From assembly GCA_902635795.1 (NCBI GenBank), contig CACPPH010000006.1:1-46569 (forward strand): 46,569 nucleotides of DNA. Direction: 5' to 3'. The notes under the pieces are model-generated. The model made no database searches. It was not told the origin of the DNA and saw only the letters and a list, made by a program, of their open reading frames with translations. How positions within the stretch are numbered: position 1 is the stretch's first letter; each line of letters starts with the position of its first letter. This DNA comes from an uncultured Pelagibacteraceae bacterium. GTDB lineage: Bacteria > Pseudomonadota > Alphaproteobacteria > Pelagibacterales > Pelagibacteraceae. The translations under genes were made by a program, and so were the position numbers. Below, piece after piece: positions 9,668 to 19,417 of this stretch.

Positions 9668-10746
9668 TTTATTATAACTTGCCTCTTTATTTTAATTCCA
9701 AAACCTTCAAGACCAATTATTTTTTTTTTTGTTCTAGAGATTAATATCATATTTTTAACTTTTAAATCTTTAATAATTTGAGCTCCTATTCCATAATATC
9801 TTAAAGTGAAATCGTTTTCAGTATTGCCTAAATTCATTTCATTATTAATAATTACTAATATAAAGCTTTTATACTTTGAAAGAATCTTAATATTTTTTCG
9901 CACTTCTTTATTATTAAGTAAACTTTTACGTTTTATTTTTTTTGAAAGAACTCTTACCGGAATAGATTTGTTTCCTTTTAATTTTCCTTTAGTAAAAACA
10001 AAACTCTCATATTTATTTAATTTATTCTTATAAATACTGAGTTGTGATTTAGGTATATCTTTTAAAATAACGTTTTTAGAGTGGCATTTGTAAACTAATT
10101 TTTCATTTTTAAGTCTGTAGGCAATCAGATCTGCGATTGATGCAATTTTAATTTTATGTTTATTTGAAAACTTGATTAAATCATCTAGTCTTGCCATTCT
10201 TCCATCTTCATTCATCACTTCACAAATTACAGAACTTGGGTTTAATTTAGACAATTTTGAAATATCTATTGATGCCTCTGTATGACCTGCTCTTTCAAGT
10301 ACGCCCCCATTTCTGGCTACTAAAGGGAAGACGTGACCAGGTGAAACAATATCTTTCTTTGTCGATTTATTACTAATTGCTACCTTAATAGTTTTAGCTC
10401 TATCAAATGCAGAAATTCCTGTTGAAACACCTTTTTTTGCTTCTATAGAAACTGTGAATGCAGTTTGCATTCTTGATTTATTAATTTGAGACATGAGAGG
10501 AAGTTTTAATTTATCAATTCTATCCTTTGTTAAAGCTAAACAAATTAATCCTCTTCCGTGTTTAGCCATAAAATTTATTATTTTTGAATTACATTTTGAA
10601 GCAGGTACTACTAAGTCACCCTCATTCTCTCTATTTTTATCATCCACCAATATAAACATCTTTCCTTTTTTAGCATCCTTTATAATCAAAGGTATTGGTG
10701 AAAATTTATTTTTAGGCATAAATATATTTATATATATATTTACCAA
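9664..10746 (-). CDS. ribB: 3,4-dihydroxy-2-butanone 4-phosphate synthase fused to degenerate GTP cyclohydrolase II-like domain (RibBX-type)
   Basis: VDDKNRENEGDLVVPA, FMAKHGRGLICLAL, GHVFPLVARNGGVLERAGHTEASIDI; C-terminus ends RYYGIGAQIIKDLKVKNMILIS...GLEGFGIKI but no Cys zinc cluster. Probable start is internal MPKNKF at about 10719. Confidence 0.93.
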   Translation of the reverse strand: MVNIYINIFMPKNKFSPIPLIIKDAKKGKMFILVDDKNRENEGDLVVPASKCNSKIINFMAKHGRGLICLALTKDRIDKLKLPLMSQINKSRMQTAFTVSIEAKKGVSTGISAFDRAKTIKVAISNKSTKKDIVSPGHVFPLVARNGGVLERAGHTEASIDISKLSKLNPSSVICEVMNEDGRMARLDDLIKFSNKHKIKIASIADLIAYRLKNEKLVYKCHSKNVILKDIPKSQLSIYKNKLNKYESFVFTKGKLKGNKSIPVRVLSKKIKRKSLLNNKEVRKNIKILSKYKSFILVIINNEMNLGNTENDFTLRYYGIGAQIIKDLKVKNMILISRTKKKIIGLEGFGIKIKRQVIIK

Positions 10747-11302
10747 AAATATCTAATTCTACATTTACCAAATCATTTACCTTTACGTTTTTTAGGTTGG
10801 TTAATTTTAATGTATGGGGAATAATATTTAGATAAAAGTTTTGTTTTGATACACTCGATATTGTTAGAGATACACCGTTTATTGAAACAGAGGCCTTAGC
10901 AACTAAGTGCTTCAAAAGAGATTTTTCATTAATTTGTAGTTTTAAAACCCAAGATTTATCTATAAAATTAATTTTTTTAATTTTTGCAGTGCTATCAACA
11001 TGACCTTGAATGAAGTTCCCAGAAATTTCTTGACCGAATTTAATAGATTTTTCTAAATTTATTTTTTGTCCAACTTTTAAGTTAGCAAAATTTGTTTTTT
11101 TAATTGTTTCTAATGAAATATAAAAATACAATAAACCTTTCTTTATATTTTCTAAAGTTAAACATACTCCGTTACAGCATATTGAAGAGCCAATATCTTT
11201 TTTTTTTAATTTTAAATTCGTTTTAATACCAATTAAAATACTTTTTTTATTTTTTTTTAAAAAATTTATTTGACCTGTGTGAAAAATAATACCGTTAAAC
11301 AT
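10712..11302 (-). CDS. ribE: Riboflavin synthase alpha subunit
   Basis: [52 protein letters not shown]. Confidence 0.95.
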   Translation of the reverse strand: MFNGIIFHTGQINFLKKNKKSILIGIKTNLKLKKKDIGSSICCNGVCLTLENIKKGLLYFYISLETIKKTNFANLKVGQKINLEKSIKFGQEISGNFIQGHVDSTAKIKKINFIDKSWVLKLQINEKSLLKHLVAKASVSINGVSLTISSVSKQNFYLNIIPHTLKLTNLKNVKVNDLVNVELDIFGKYIYKYIYA

Positions 11303-12372
11303 TACTTAATCCTAATCTTAAAAAGATCATCTTCATTTAAATTTACGTTTAGTTTCTGCTTAGATTTATATTTTTTTTTATTAAAACTTATATTGGCATT
11401 GTTATAACCAGATTTAAATAATTTATCACCAGATTTAAATATAAATAAATTATTTACTAAATTAAGTTCTAAAAATTTATTCAAAAATATTATGCCAGAT
11501 TCAATAAAAACTCTTCTTTTACCAAGATTAAAGATTTTTTTTAACAAAAGTAAAAAATCTTTTTTTTCCTCAAGTTTATTAATTTGTATTATTTTAATAT
11601 TCTTTTTTTTATAAAAAGAAAATTTAGAAGTATTCTTTTCTGTAGTGAAGATAAAAGTTTTTCTTGTTTTTGTGATATTAAATAATTTAAGATTTTTTTT
11701 TAATTTAAGATGTCTATCAATTATAATAAGATCTGGTTTAAAATAATCTAAGCCCTCAATCCTCGTATTTAATAATGAATTATCCTTATTAATAGTGGTA
11801 GAAGTAGAGATTATACTATCATATCTCGACCTTAACAAGTGAGCAACATTTCTTGATCTATTATTTGTAATCCAACGTTTTTTTTTACTTATTGTAAAAT
11901 TATCCTTTGAAATAGCAATCTTTGCATCTACTAAAGGTAGTTCTTTATTTTTATTCAAAAAATAACTTTCATAAAAATTGTTATTTAATAACTTAATTTG
12001 TTTAACTTTAATTTTATTTTTTTTTAAAATTTTAAAAGCTCTTTTGTTTGACCTTTTATCTGGATCATTAAAAGTATAGTAAACTTTATTTATCTTTTTT
12101 TTTTTAATAAAATCTGTGCAAGGTGGTGTTAAACCGTAATGCGAACAGGGTTCTAGAGTTACATAAATTTGACTATTTCTAAAATTATATCTTTTATTTA
12201 AAGCATTAAACTCAGCGTGAGGTCTGCCATTAATTGATGTAATACCAGAGCTAATCACACTATTATTTTTAACAACGACACAACCAACTGACGGGTTTAT
12301 TTTTGTTTTTCCTAAATGACATTCAGCTAAATTAAAAGCTAGATTACAAAAAAAACTATGACTTGTTTTCAT
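11302..12372 (-). CDS. ribD: Bifunctional diaminohydroxyphosphoribosylaminopyrimidine deaminase / 5-amino-6-(5-phosphoribosylamino)uracil reductase
   Basis: [40 protein letters not shown]; reductase domain C-terminal. Confidence 0.95.
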   Translation of the reverse strand: MKTSHSFFCNLAFNLAECHLGKTKINPSVGCVVVKNNSVISSGITSINGRPHAEFNALNKRYNFRNSQIYVTLEPCSHYGLTPPCTDFIKKKKINKVYYTFNDPDKRSNKRAFKILKKNKIKVKQIKLLNNNFYESYFLNKNKELPLVDAKIAISKDNFTISKKKRWITNNRSRNVAHLLRSRYDSIISTSTTINKDNSLLNTRIEGLDYFKPDLIIIDRHLKLKKNLKLFNITKTRKTFIFTTEKNTSKFSFYKKKNIKIIQINKLEEKKDFLLLLKKIFNLGKRRVFIESGIIFLNKFLELNLVNNLFIFKSGDKLFKSGYNNANISFNKKKYKSKQKLNVNLNEDDLFKIRIK

Positions 12373-12817
12373 CTAAATTGCCTACGAACTCCTCAAAGTC
12401 TTTTGCCTCTTTAAAATTTTTATAGACTGAGGCAAATCTTACGTAAGCTACTTTATCTAATGCTGATAGTCCTTCCATTATAAATTTACCTATAGTTGGA
12501 GTTGGAATTTCACTTTCACCAAGACCTTCCAAATTTCTAACTATTTTAGAAATAAATTTTTCTATAGTCTCAGAGTCTAACGGTCTTTTCCTTGTGGCAA
12601 TTCTTATTGATTTAGAAATTTTATCTCTATCAAAAGGCTCTCTTTTTCCATTCCCTTTTATTACTGTTAATTCCTGAAACTGAACTCTTTCAAAAGTTGT
12701 AAATCTTTCTTTTCTTTCACATCCACACAATCTTCTTCTTCTTATTGCAGTGCCGTCCTCCGTGGGACGAGAGTCTACTACTGAAGTATCTTTTTCTCTA
12801 CAAAACGGACAAAGCAT
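12356..12817 (-). CDS. nrdR: Transcriptional repressor NrdR
   Basis: [46 protein letters not shown]. Confidence 0.98.
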   Translation of the reverse strand: MLCPFCREKDTSVVDSRPTEDGTAIRRRRLCGCERKERFTTFERVQFQELTVIKGNGKREPFDRDKISKSIRIATRKRPLDSETIEKFISKIVRNLEGLGESEIPTPTIGKFIMEGLSALDKVAYVRFASVYKNFKEAKDFEEFVGNLDENKS

Positions 12818-12826
12818 GATTAGATT

Positions 12827-14128
12827 TTATTTACCATATATAGGAAAAGAGGAACAAAGATCAATAATTTCTTTTTGTACTTCTTTTTCTATCTGAGAAT
12901 TGTTTTCTTTATTTGAACTTAGACCCTGTATTACTTTATAAATTAGACCTGCAATTAGTTTAAACTCTTGAGGCCCAAAACCACGTGTTGTACAAGCTGG
13001 CGTACCTAGACGTATCCCTGAGGTAATCATTGGACTTTCTGTATCGAAAGGTATTCCATTTTTGTTACAAGTTATATTAGCTCTTCCTAAAGAAGCTTGT
13101 GCATCTTTTCCATTAACACCGAATGACCTTAGATCAATTAACATTAGATGAGTATCTGTTCCTCCAGAAAATATTTTAAAACCTTTTTCTGTTAGGCTTT
13201 CTGATAAAACTTTAGCATTGTTAATTACGTTTTTAGTATATTCTTTGAAATCATCTGTTAGCGCCTCTTTGAAACAAACTGCCTTGGCAGCTATTACGTG
13301 CATCAAAGGTCCACCTTGTAATCCAGGAAATATTGCACTATTAAATTTTTTAATCAGATCTTCTTTGTTAGTTAAAATTATTCCACCTCTTGGTCCTCTT
13401 AAAACTTTATGTGTTGTTGACGTAACTACATCAGCATATTTAGTAGGATTTGGATAAGCACCCCCAGCCACTAGTCCTGAAAAATGAGCCATGTCTACTA
13501 AAAGGAAAGCTCCGACTTTATCCGAAATTTCTCTAAATTTTTTAAAATCTATTATTCTTGAATAAGCGCTTCCGCCTGCAATTATAAGTTTTGGTTTATT
13601 TTCAACAGCAAGTTTTTCCAACCCTTCATAATCAATTAAACCAGTTTTTTTATCTACCTCGTAATGCAGTGCATTAAACCATTTTCCTGATTGAGCTGGT
13701 TTAGCACCGTGGGTTAAGTGACCACCAGAGTTAAGACTCATTGCGAGTGTTGTATCACCTGGTTTTAAAAGAGCTAGATAAACTGCACCGTTAGCTTGCG
13801 CACCAGAGTGAGGTTGAACATTTGCAAATTTACAATTAAATAATTTTTTAGCTCTTTCAATTGCTAAATTTTCTGAGATATCGACATGTTCACATCCACC
13901 ATAATATCTTTTTCCAGGGTATCCTTCTGCATATTTATTTGTTAACACAGAACCTTGTGCTTCTAGTACAGCCTTTGATACAATATTTTCCGACGCAATT
14001 AATTCTATGTGATTTTGCTGTCTAGAAAATTCACTCTCAATAGAGTCGTATAGTTCTTTATCAGAACTTTTTAAATCTAATTTAAAAAAACTGTTTATAA
14101 ATTTATTTAATTTTATAGCTATAGACAT
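12827..14128 (-). CDS. glyA: Serine hydroxymethyltransferase
   Basis: [57 protein letters not shown]. Confidence 0.99.
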   Translation of the reverse strand: MSIAIKLNKFINSFFKLDLKSSDKELYDSIESEFSRQQNHIELIASENIVSKAVLEAQGSVLTNKYAEGYPGKRYYGGCEHVDISENLAIERAKKLFNCKFANVQPHSGAQANGAVYLALLKPGDTTLAMSLNSGGHLTHGAKPAQSGKWFNALHYEVDKKTGLIDYEGLEKLAVENKPKLIIAGGSAYSRIIDFKKFREISDKVGAFLLVDMAHFSGLVAGGAYPNPTKYADVVTSTTHKVLRGPRGGIILTNKEDLIKKFNSAIFPGLQGGPLMHVIAAKAVCFKEALTDDFKEYTKNVINNAKVLSESLTEKGFKIFSGGTDTHLMLIDLRSFGVNGKDAQASLGRANITCNKNGIPFDTESPMITSGIRLGTPACTTRGFGPQEFKLIAGLIYKVIQGLSSNKENNSQIEKEVQKEIIDLCSSFPIYGK

Positions 14129-14130
14129 AT

Positions 14131-14583
14131 TTATATTTTTTTTATCCTTCTTAAATGTCTTCCACCTTCAAATTTAGTTTTTAAAAAAGCGACAACTAAT
14201 TTAAAAGATAATTTTTTATTTATTAATCTTGATCCTAGTGCAATTATATTAGCATTATTATGCTGTCTAGACAATCTTGTAGACTTTAAATTGTAACAAA
14301 CTGCCGCTCTAATTGATTTGATTTTATTGGCACTAATTGCCATTCCAGTCCCAGATCCACAAACAAGTATACCCACGTCACTTTTTTTACGTTTGATTCT
14401 ATTTCCTAGTTTTTTCGCATAATCAGGGTAATCAACAGATGCATCATTAAAAGGTCCTACGTCAAAAATTGAAAAATTTTTGTCAATTAAGTAATTTTTT
14501 ATATCCTCTTTTAATTTATAACCTGCATGATCTGAGGCAATACATGCGGTTTTAAAAATATTGTCTAATTTTATATTGCTCAT
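14131..14583 (-). CDS. rpiB: Ribose-5-phosphate isomerase B
   Basis: [60 protein letters not shown]. Confidence 0.96.
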   Translation of the reverse strand: MSNIKLDNIFKTACIASDHAGYKLKEDIKNYLIDKNFSIFDVGPFNDASVDYPDYAKKLGNRIKRKKSDVGILVCGSGTGMAISANKIKSIRAAVCYNLKSTRLSRQHNNANIIALGSRLINKKLSFKLVVAFLKTKFEGGRHLRRIKKI

Positions 14584-14660
14584 ATTAATTAATTAAATTA
14601 CACTTATGAGAATTATAATAATATATTTGTCGCATTACATTAAAATAATCAGGACTTTAG

Positions 14661-15659
14661 ATGAAAATTATAGGCTCTTTTCCAAAAACAAGGCTTAGAA
14701 GATTAAGAAAATCGGGGTGGTTAAGAAATCTAATATCTGAGAACAATATTTCACAAAATGATTTAGTGCTACCGATATTTATAAGAGATGGAAGAAATAA
14801 GATTGACACGATTAAATCAATGCCGGGGATAAGAAGATACACTATTGATAAACTTCCAATTATTCTTAAACAAGTAAAAAATTTTAAGATACCAATGGTA
14901 GCTTTATTTCCTTATACTCCAAATAAGAAAAAAGACAATTCTGGATCAGAGGCACTAAATCCTAATAATTTAATATGTAAAGGTATAAGACTAATAAAAA
15001 AAAAATTTCCAGAAATCGGAGTTATGTGTGACGTGGCTCTCGATCCATACACATCGCATGGTCATGATGGGGTAATTATAAATAAAAAAATAGATAATGA
15101 TGAAACAATTAAAATTTTAGAAAAACAGGCATTATTACAAGCTCAAATGGGTTGTGATGTAATTGCACCATCAGACATGATGGATGGCAGAGTTGGTGTG
15201 ATTAGAAAAATTCTTGATAAAAATAATTTTACGGATGTATGTATTTTATCATATGCAGTAAAGTATGCTTCTAATTTTTATGGACCTTTTAGAGATGCTG
15301 TTGGTACAAAATCAAAATTAAAAACTAGTAAAAAAACATATCAGATGGACTTTAGAAATTCATCAGAAGTATTTAGAGAAGTTGGTTTAGATATCAAAGA
15401 AGGTGCTGATATTGTAATGGTAAAACCTGGATTAATTTACTTGGACATAATTAGTAAAATTAAAAAAAATTTTAATGTTCCTGTGATGGCTTATCAAGTC
15501 TCGGGAGAATATAGTCTAATAAAGAATGCTATCAAAAAAAAGCTTTTAGATGAATCGTCAATCATTGAGAGCATTACTTCGTTTAAACGTGCTGGTGCTT
15601 GTGCAATAGTCACATACTTTGCTTTAGATATTGCAAAAAAAATTAAATTATCTAATTAA
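14661..15659 (+). CDS. hemB: Delta-aminolevulinic acid dehydratase (porphobilinogen synthase)
   Basis: RLRRLRKSGWLRNL, MCDVALDPYTSHGHDGVI, APSDMMDGRVGVIR, MVKPGLIYLDII. Confidence 0.98.
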   Translation: MKIIGSFPKTRLRRLRKSGWLRNLISENNISQNDLVLPIFIRDGRNKIDTIKSMPGIRRYTIDKLPIILKQVKNFKIPMVALFPYTPNKKKDNSGSEALNPNNLICKGIRLIKKKFPEIGVMCDVALDPYTSHGHDGVIINKKIDNDETIKILEKQALLQAQMGCDVIAPSDMMDGRVGVIRKILDKNNFTDVCILSYAVKYASNFYGPFRDAVGTKSKLKTSKKTYQMDFRNSSEVFREVGLDIKEGADIVMVKPGLIYLDIISKIKKNFNVPVMAYQVSGEYSLIKNAIKKKLLDESSIIESITSFKRAGACAIVTYFALDIAKKIKLSN

Positions 15660-16332
15660 AATAATTTTCTAATAAAACTCTAGATTTAGGAAATAGTAGA
15701 TTATTAGGTATAAAAAATTTATTTTGAATAACATTTCTAGTAAAATAAAGAGATTTTTTTATAAGAGAATTTGATATCTTATCTGGAATTTTTTTTAGAA
15801 TTAAAAATTCTGGTACGTCATAAGTATAATTATCAATTTTTATCTTTTTAGAAAAATTATTTATTAATTTGCCATTTTTGAATTTTTCTAAATTTGGATC
15901 ATATCCTAAATCTTTTATTAAATTTAATTCAAAAAAAATAAATAAAATAATCCAATTATCTAATTTGATCGAATCAAGAAATTGTTCAAATGAGAAATAA
16001 ATATTTTTATTTGGTTGCTCTTCTGGAAGTAAGATATTTAAAATTGAACAAATAGATGTTAAAGCAGAAGCTCTTTCTTTATCATGAAAATATAAAGGCG
16101 ATATAGGTTTAACTAGTTCTGTTTTAAAATATCCTAATTTGTTTTGGCTTTTTGAATTATGTACAATAAACAATTTATTAGATATTTGTAAATAATTTCG
16201 TATTTTTCTTGAATTTCCTCCATATACAATTCCTGAAACTCTCCCTCTTAATCGAGAAAAAACATTTATTATATTAGCGTTTTCTCTAAATTTTCTTTTG
16301 GACAAAAGATAACATTCATCTTCCCAGTTCAT
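15652..16332 (-). CDS. recO: DNA repair protein RecO
   Basis: WEDECYLLSKRKFRENANIINVFSRLRGRVSGIVYGG RecO N-terminus; downstream of rnc. Confidence 0.9.
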   Translation of the reverse strand: MNWEDECYLLSKRKFRENANIINVFSRLRGRVSGIVYGGNSRKIRNYLQISNKLFIVHNSKSQNKLGYFKTELVKPISPLYFHDKERASALTSICSILNILLPEEQPNKNIYFSFEQFLDSIKLDNWIILFIFFELNLIKDLGYDPNLEKFKNGKLINNFSKKIKIDNYTYDVPEFLILKKIPDKISNSLIKKSLYFTRNVIQNKFFIPNNLLFPKSRVLLENYFN

Positions 16333-16994
16333 ATATTCAATATTTTAATTAATTTTTCTGCAGCATTCTGTTGTGCTTTTTTTTTTGATGCTCCTTCACC
16401 AATTATCTTTTTAGACTCTGGAATTTCTACTTCGGTCTTAAATATGGGTTTGTGTTGGGGACCTGTTTTTTTAAAAAAAGTATATTTAGGTAATTTTTTA
16501 AATTTTTTTAAACTGTACTCTTGCAATTTAGTTTTTGAGTCAATTAGAGTAATAATAGAATTCACAATAAAACTCTCCCATAGTTTTAGTATAAATTTTT
16601 CTGAAGATTTTATGCCACCATCTAAATATATCGCTCCAACTATAGCTTCAAGACTATCGCTTACAATTTTGTCTGCAGATCTTTCTATATATTTTTGTGA
16701 GGTTCCTAAATAAAGATATTTCTTAAGATCTAACTTTCTTGCTATTTTAACACATGTTTTTTTGTTCACTAAATTAGCAAATTTTTTATCAATAATTCCC
16801 TCTTTCTCATTGGGATATTTTTCTAAAAGTTTTTTTGAAATAACTAAGCCCAAAACTCTGTCTCCTAAGAATTCTAATTTTTCATTATTGTTATCTGAAT
16901 TAAAACTTTTATGAGTTAAAGCTTTGTGAAGTAAATCTTTATTTTTAAAGCTATATTTTAATGAAACTTCTAGTTCTTTTATAGATTTGCTCAT
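16329..16994 (-). CDS. rnc: Ribonuclease III
   Basis: NNEKLEFLGDRVLGLVISKKL, DSLEAIVGAIYLDGG, C-terminal dsRBD GEGASKKKAQQNAAEKLI. Confidence 0.98.
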   Translation of the reverse strand: MSKSIKELEVSLKYSFKNKDLLHKALTHKSFNSDNNNEKLEFLGDRVLGLVISKKLLEKYPNEKEGIIDKKFANLVNKKTCVKIARKLDLKKYLYLGTSQKYIERSADKIVSDSLEAIVGAIYLDGGIKSSEKFILKLWESFIVNSIITLIDSKTKLQEYSLKKFKKLPKYTFFKKTGPQHKPIFKTEVEIPESKKIIGEGASKKKAQQNAAEKLIKILNI

Positions 16995-17734
16995 TATAAA
17001 CTTTTAAATAACCTTTCTAATCTAAAAGAATTATGTAAATTCCATATTTTTAACAAACTCCCTTTCTGTGTATCGTTTGAAAAGAAAATTATTTTTGCTT
17101 TTCCTACCAAGTTTAAATTATTAACATAGCCTACCTCTTCAAGAAATCTGCTATCTTTTGAGCAATCCCGATTATCCCCCATTAAAAAATAATGGTTTGG
17201 TGGAACAATATATTTTTTTGTATTTTGTAATGTTCCAGCTTTATTATAAGTTGCTAAATGTTTTACTCCGTTGGGCAGTGTTTCAGTGTAAGTAATAGAG
17301 TCAAATGTGAAATTTCCACATCTTATAGGTTCTATAATCTCCCTTTTTTCTCTTAATATTTTATTCCCATTGATAAAAAGTTCTCCATTAATAAATTGAA
17401 TTTCATCTCCAGATAGTCCTATTAATCTTTTAATATAATCAGTTCTATTATCTGCAGGGGTTTTAAAAACTACTAAATCACCTTGTTTAGGTTTTTTTGA
17501 CATAAAACGCTCATTAGAAAAATTTGGGCTAAATGGAAAAGAATGTTTACTATATCCGTATACATATTTAATTACAAATATTCTATCACCCACCAATAAA
17601 GTGGGTTCCATTGATGAAGAAGGTATGTAAAAAGGTTGAACAATTAAGGACCTTATCAATATAGCTATAAATAATGCACCTAATAAAGTTTTTATATTTT
17701 CTACAATAATCTTAATTAAATTTTTTTTTTTCAT
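16994..17734 (-). CDS. lepB: Signal peptidase I
   Basis: PSSSMEPTLLVGDRIFVIKYVYG, GDLVVFKTP..YIKRLIGLSGDEI, MGDNRDCSKDSR. Confidence 0.98.
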   Translation of the reverse strand: MKKKNLIKIIVENIKTLLGALFIAILIRSLIVQPFYIPSSSMEPTLLVGDRIFVIKYVYGYSKHSFPFSPNFSNERFMSKKPKQGDLVVFKTPADNRTDYIKRLIGLSGDEIQFINGELFINGNKILREKREIIEPIRCGNFTFDSITYTETLPNGVKHLATYNKAGTLQNTKKYIVPPNHYFLMGDNRDCSKDSRFLEEVGYVNNLNLVGKAKIIFFSNDTQKGSLLKIWNLHNSFRLERLFKSL

Positions 17735-18114
17735 ATTGAAATTGTTACAAAAGCTACCGCGTACTCAGCCTCGTCAGTAAGCGATAATGAAATCTTATAA
17801 TTTTTTTTCCTTAACTTTTTTTCAACATTTTTTTTAGTGTTTTCAATTAATTTAATAAAGGGTTTGCCATTTTTCTCGTTTAGAACAACTATTTGATTAA
17901 AGTTAATTCCTTTTGAAATACCAGTGCCTAATGCTTTTGAAAAAGCTTCTTTTGCAGCAAATCTTTTTGCATAACAATTTGCTGTTTTTTTAATTCTTTT
18001 ACATTTCATAATTTCTTCTTTATTAAATATTTTTTCTAAAATATTCTTCCTTCTCAACAATTTTTGAATTCTATTTGTTTTTACTATATCAGTACCAACA
18101 CCAAAAATTTTCAT
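17731..18114 (-). CDS. acpS: Holo-[acyl-carrier-protein] synthase
   Basis: GVGTDIVKTNRI, YAKRFAAKEAFSKALGTGISKG. Confidence 0.97.
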   Translation of the reverse strand: MKIFGVGTDIVKTNRIQKLLRRKNILEKIFNKEEIMKCKRIKKTANCYAKRFAAKEAFSKALGTGISKGINFNQIVVLNEKNGKPFIKLIENTKKNVEKKLRKKNYKISLSLTDEAEYAVAFVTISI

Positions 18115-18836
18115 TACTTAACGATCTTTCTGAAATTTTTAATAGTTTTATTGAGACCTACAAAAATTGATTCTCCAATTAAAAAATGGCCAATATTAAA
18201 TTCTTCTATACCTGAGATTTTTGCTAATATTTTTGCTGATTTGTAAGTAAGACCGTGCCCAGCATGAACTTCCAAACCTAACTTATTTCCTAATGAAACT
18301 GCAGCTTTTATTTTTTTTAATTCATTTTTATAATTTTTATTTTTGTTAACCAAATTACAGAACTTCCCAGTATGTATTTCAACACAATCAGCATTTAAAT
18401 TTTTTGACTCTTTAATGTCATTTAAATTTGGTTCTACGAAAAGACTAATTCTTGATTTATTTTTCTTTAATTTATTTATTAATTTTGTCAAAAAATTTTT
18501 TCTAAATTTTAGATTAAGGCCTCCCTCTGTTGTAATTTCTTGTCTTTTTTCAGGAACTATACATATAAATGGTGGTTTTCTTTTTAAAGCTATTTTTAAC
18601 ATTTCGCTAGTAGCTGCAATTTCAAGATTGAATGGGATTTTAAGTTTAGATTTTATTTCTTTCAAATCAGTATCATTTATGTGCCTTCTATCTTCTCTTA
18701 AGTGAATGGTAACAGAGTCAGCTCCACATTGTTGCGCGAATAAAGCTGCTCTTAAAGGGCTTGGATAATTTTCTCCTCTTGCGTTTCTAACTGTTGCTAC
18801 ATGGTCTATATTGACACCAAGTCTTATTTTACTCAT
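18114..18836 (-). CDS. pdxJ: Pyridoxine 5'-phosphate synthase
   Basis: RLGVNIDHVATVRNARGENYPSPLRAA, HLREDRRHI, GLEVHAGHGLTY. Confidence 0.98.
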   Translation of the reverse strand: MSKIRLGVNIDHVATVRNARGENYPSPLRAALFAQQCGADSVTIHLREDRRHINDTDLKEIKSKLKIPFNLEIAATSEMLKIALKRKPPFICIVPEKRQEITTEGGLNLKFRKNFLTKLINKLKKNKSRISLFVEPNLNDIKESKNLNADCVEIHTGKFCNLVNKNKNYKNELKKIKAAVSLGNKLGLEVHAGHGLTYKSAKILAKISGIEEFNIGHFLIGESIFVGLNKTIKNFRKIVK

Positions 18837-19417
18837 TAAAGATTTCTACTTCCAGGTTTTATAGCTTTAAGAGTTAATAAATTTTTTGGTAAATTTTTTT
18901 CTGTATAAGTAGGAATATCTATCTTTACCTGTGATACTATTTTTTCTTTAATTGCTGATTTTCCGCTAGATCTATCTATTAAACAAGCGTACCCCACGAT
19001 AGTTGCATTGTTATTTTCCACAATTTTTGAACATTCTAAGCTTGATTTTCCAGTGGTTATTACATCTTCGATTATTAAAACTTTTTGATTTTTATTTATT
19101 GTAAAATCTCTTCGCAGTTTAAATTCACCGTTAACTCTTTCAGAAAAAATAGTTTCTTTATTTAAAATTCTGCCAATTTCATAACCTACAATTATTCCTC
19201 CCATAGCAGGTGATAAGATAAGATCGAATTCTTTAAATTCTTTTTTTATTTTTTCAGAAAGAGAGGAGCATATTTTAAAAGCTTCACTTGGTTTGCTCAT
19301 TAATTGAGCACATTGAACATATTGAGGGCTATGTAATCCAGATGACAATATAAAATGTCCTTCTAAGAGAGCGTTAGTTTCTTTTAAAATTTTCAAAGAT
19401 TCTTCTAATGAAAGCAT
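18836..19417 (-). CDS. pyrE: Orotate phosphoribosyltransferase
   Basis: EGHFILSSGLHSPQYVQCA, AMGGIIVGYEIGR, VLIIEDVITTGKSSLE. Confidence 0.96.
   Translation of the reverse strand: MLSLEESLKILKETNALLEGHFILSSGLHSPQYVQCAQLMSKPSEAFKICSSLSEKIKKEFKEFDLILSPAMGGIIVGYEIGRILNKETIFSERVNGEFKLRRDFTINKNQKVLIIEDVITTGKSSLECSKIVENNNATIVGYACLIDRSSGKSAIKEKIVSQVKIDIPTYTEKNLPKNLLTLKAIKPGSRNL

Noticed and set aside
12356-12826. Looked for an FMN riboswitch at the rib genes or a glycine riboswitch at glyA
   Set aside because: Genes abut or overlap (glyA-nrdR gap 9 nt, nrdR-ribD overlap); no conserved riboswitch core seen.
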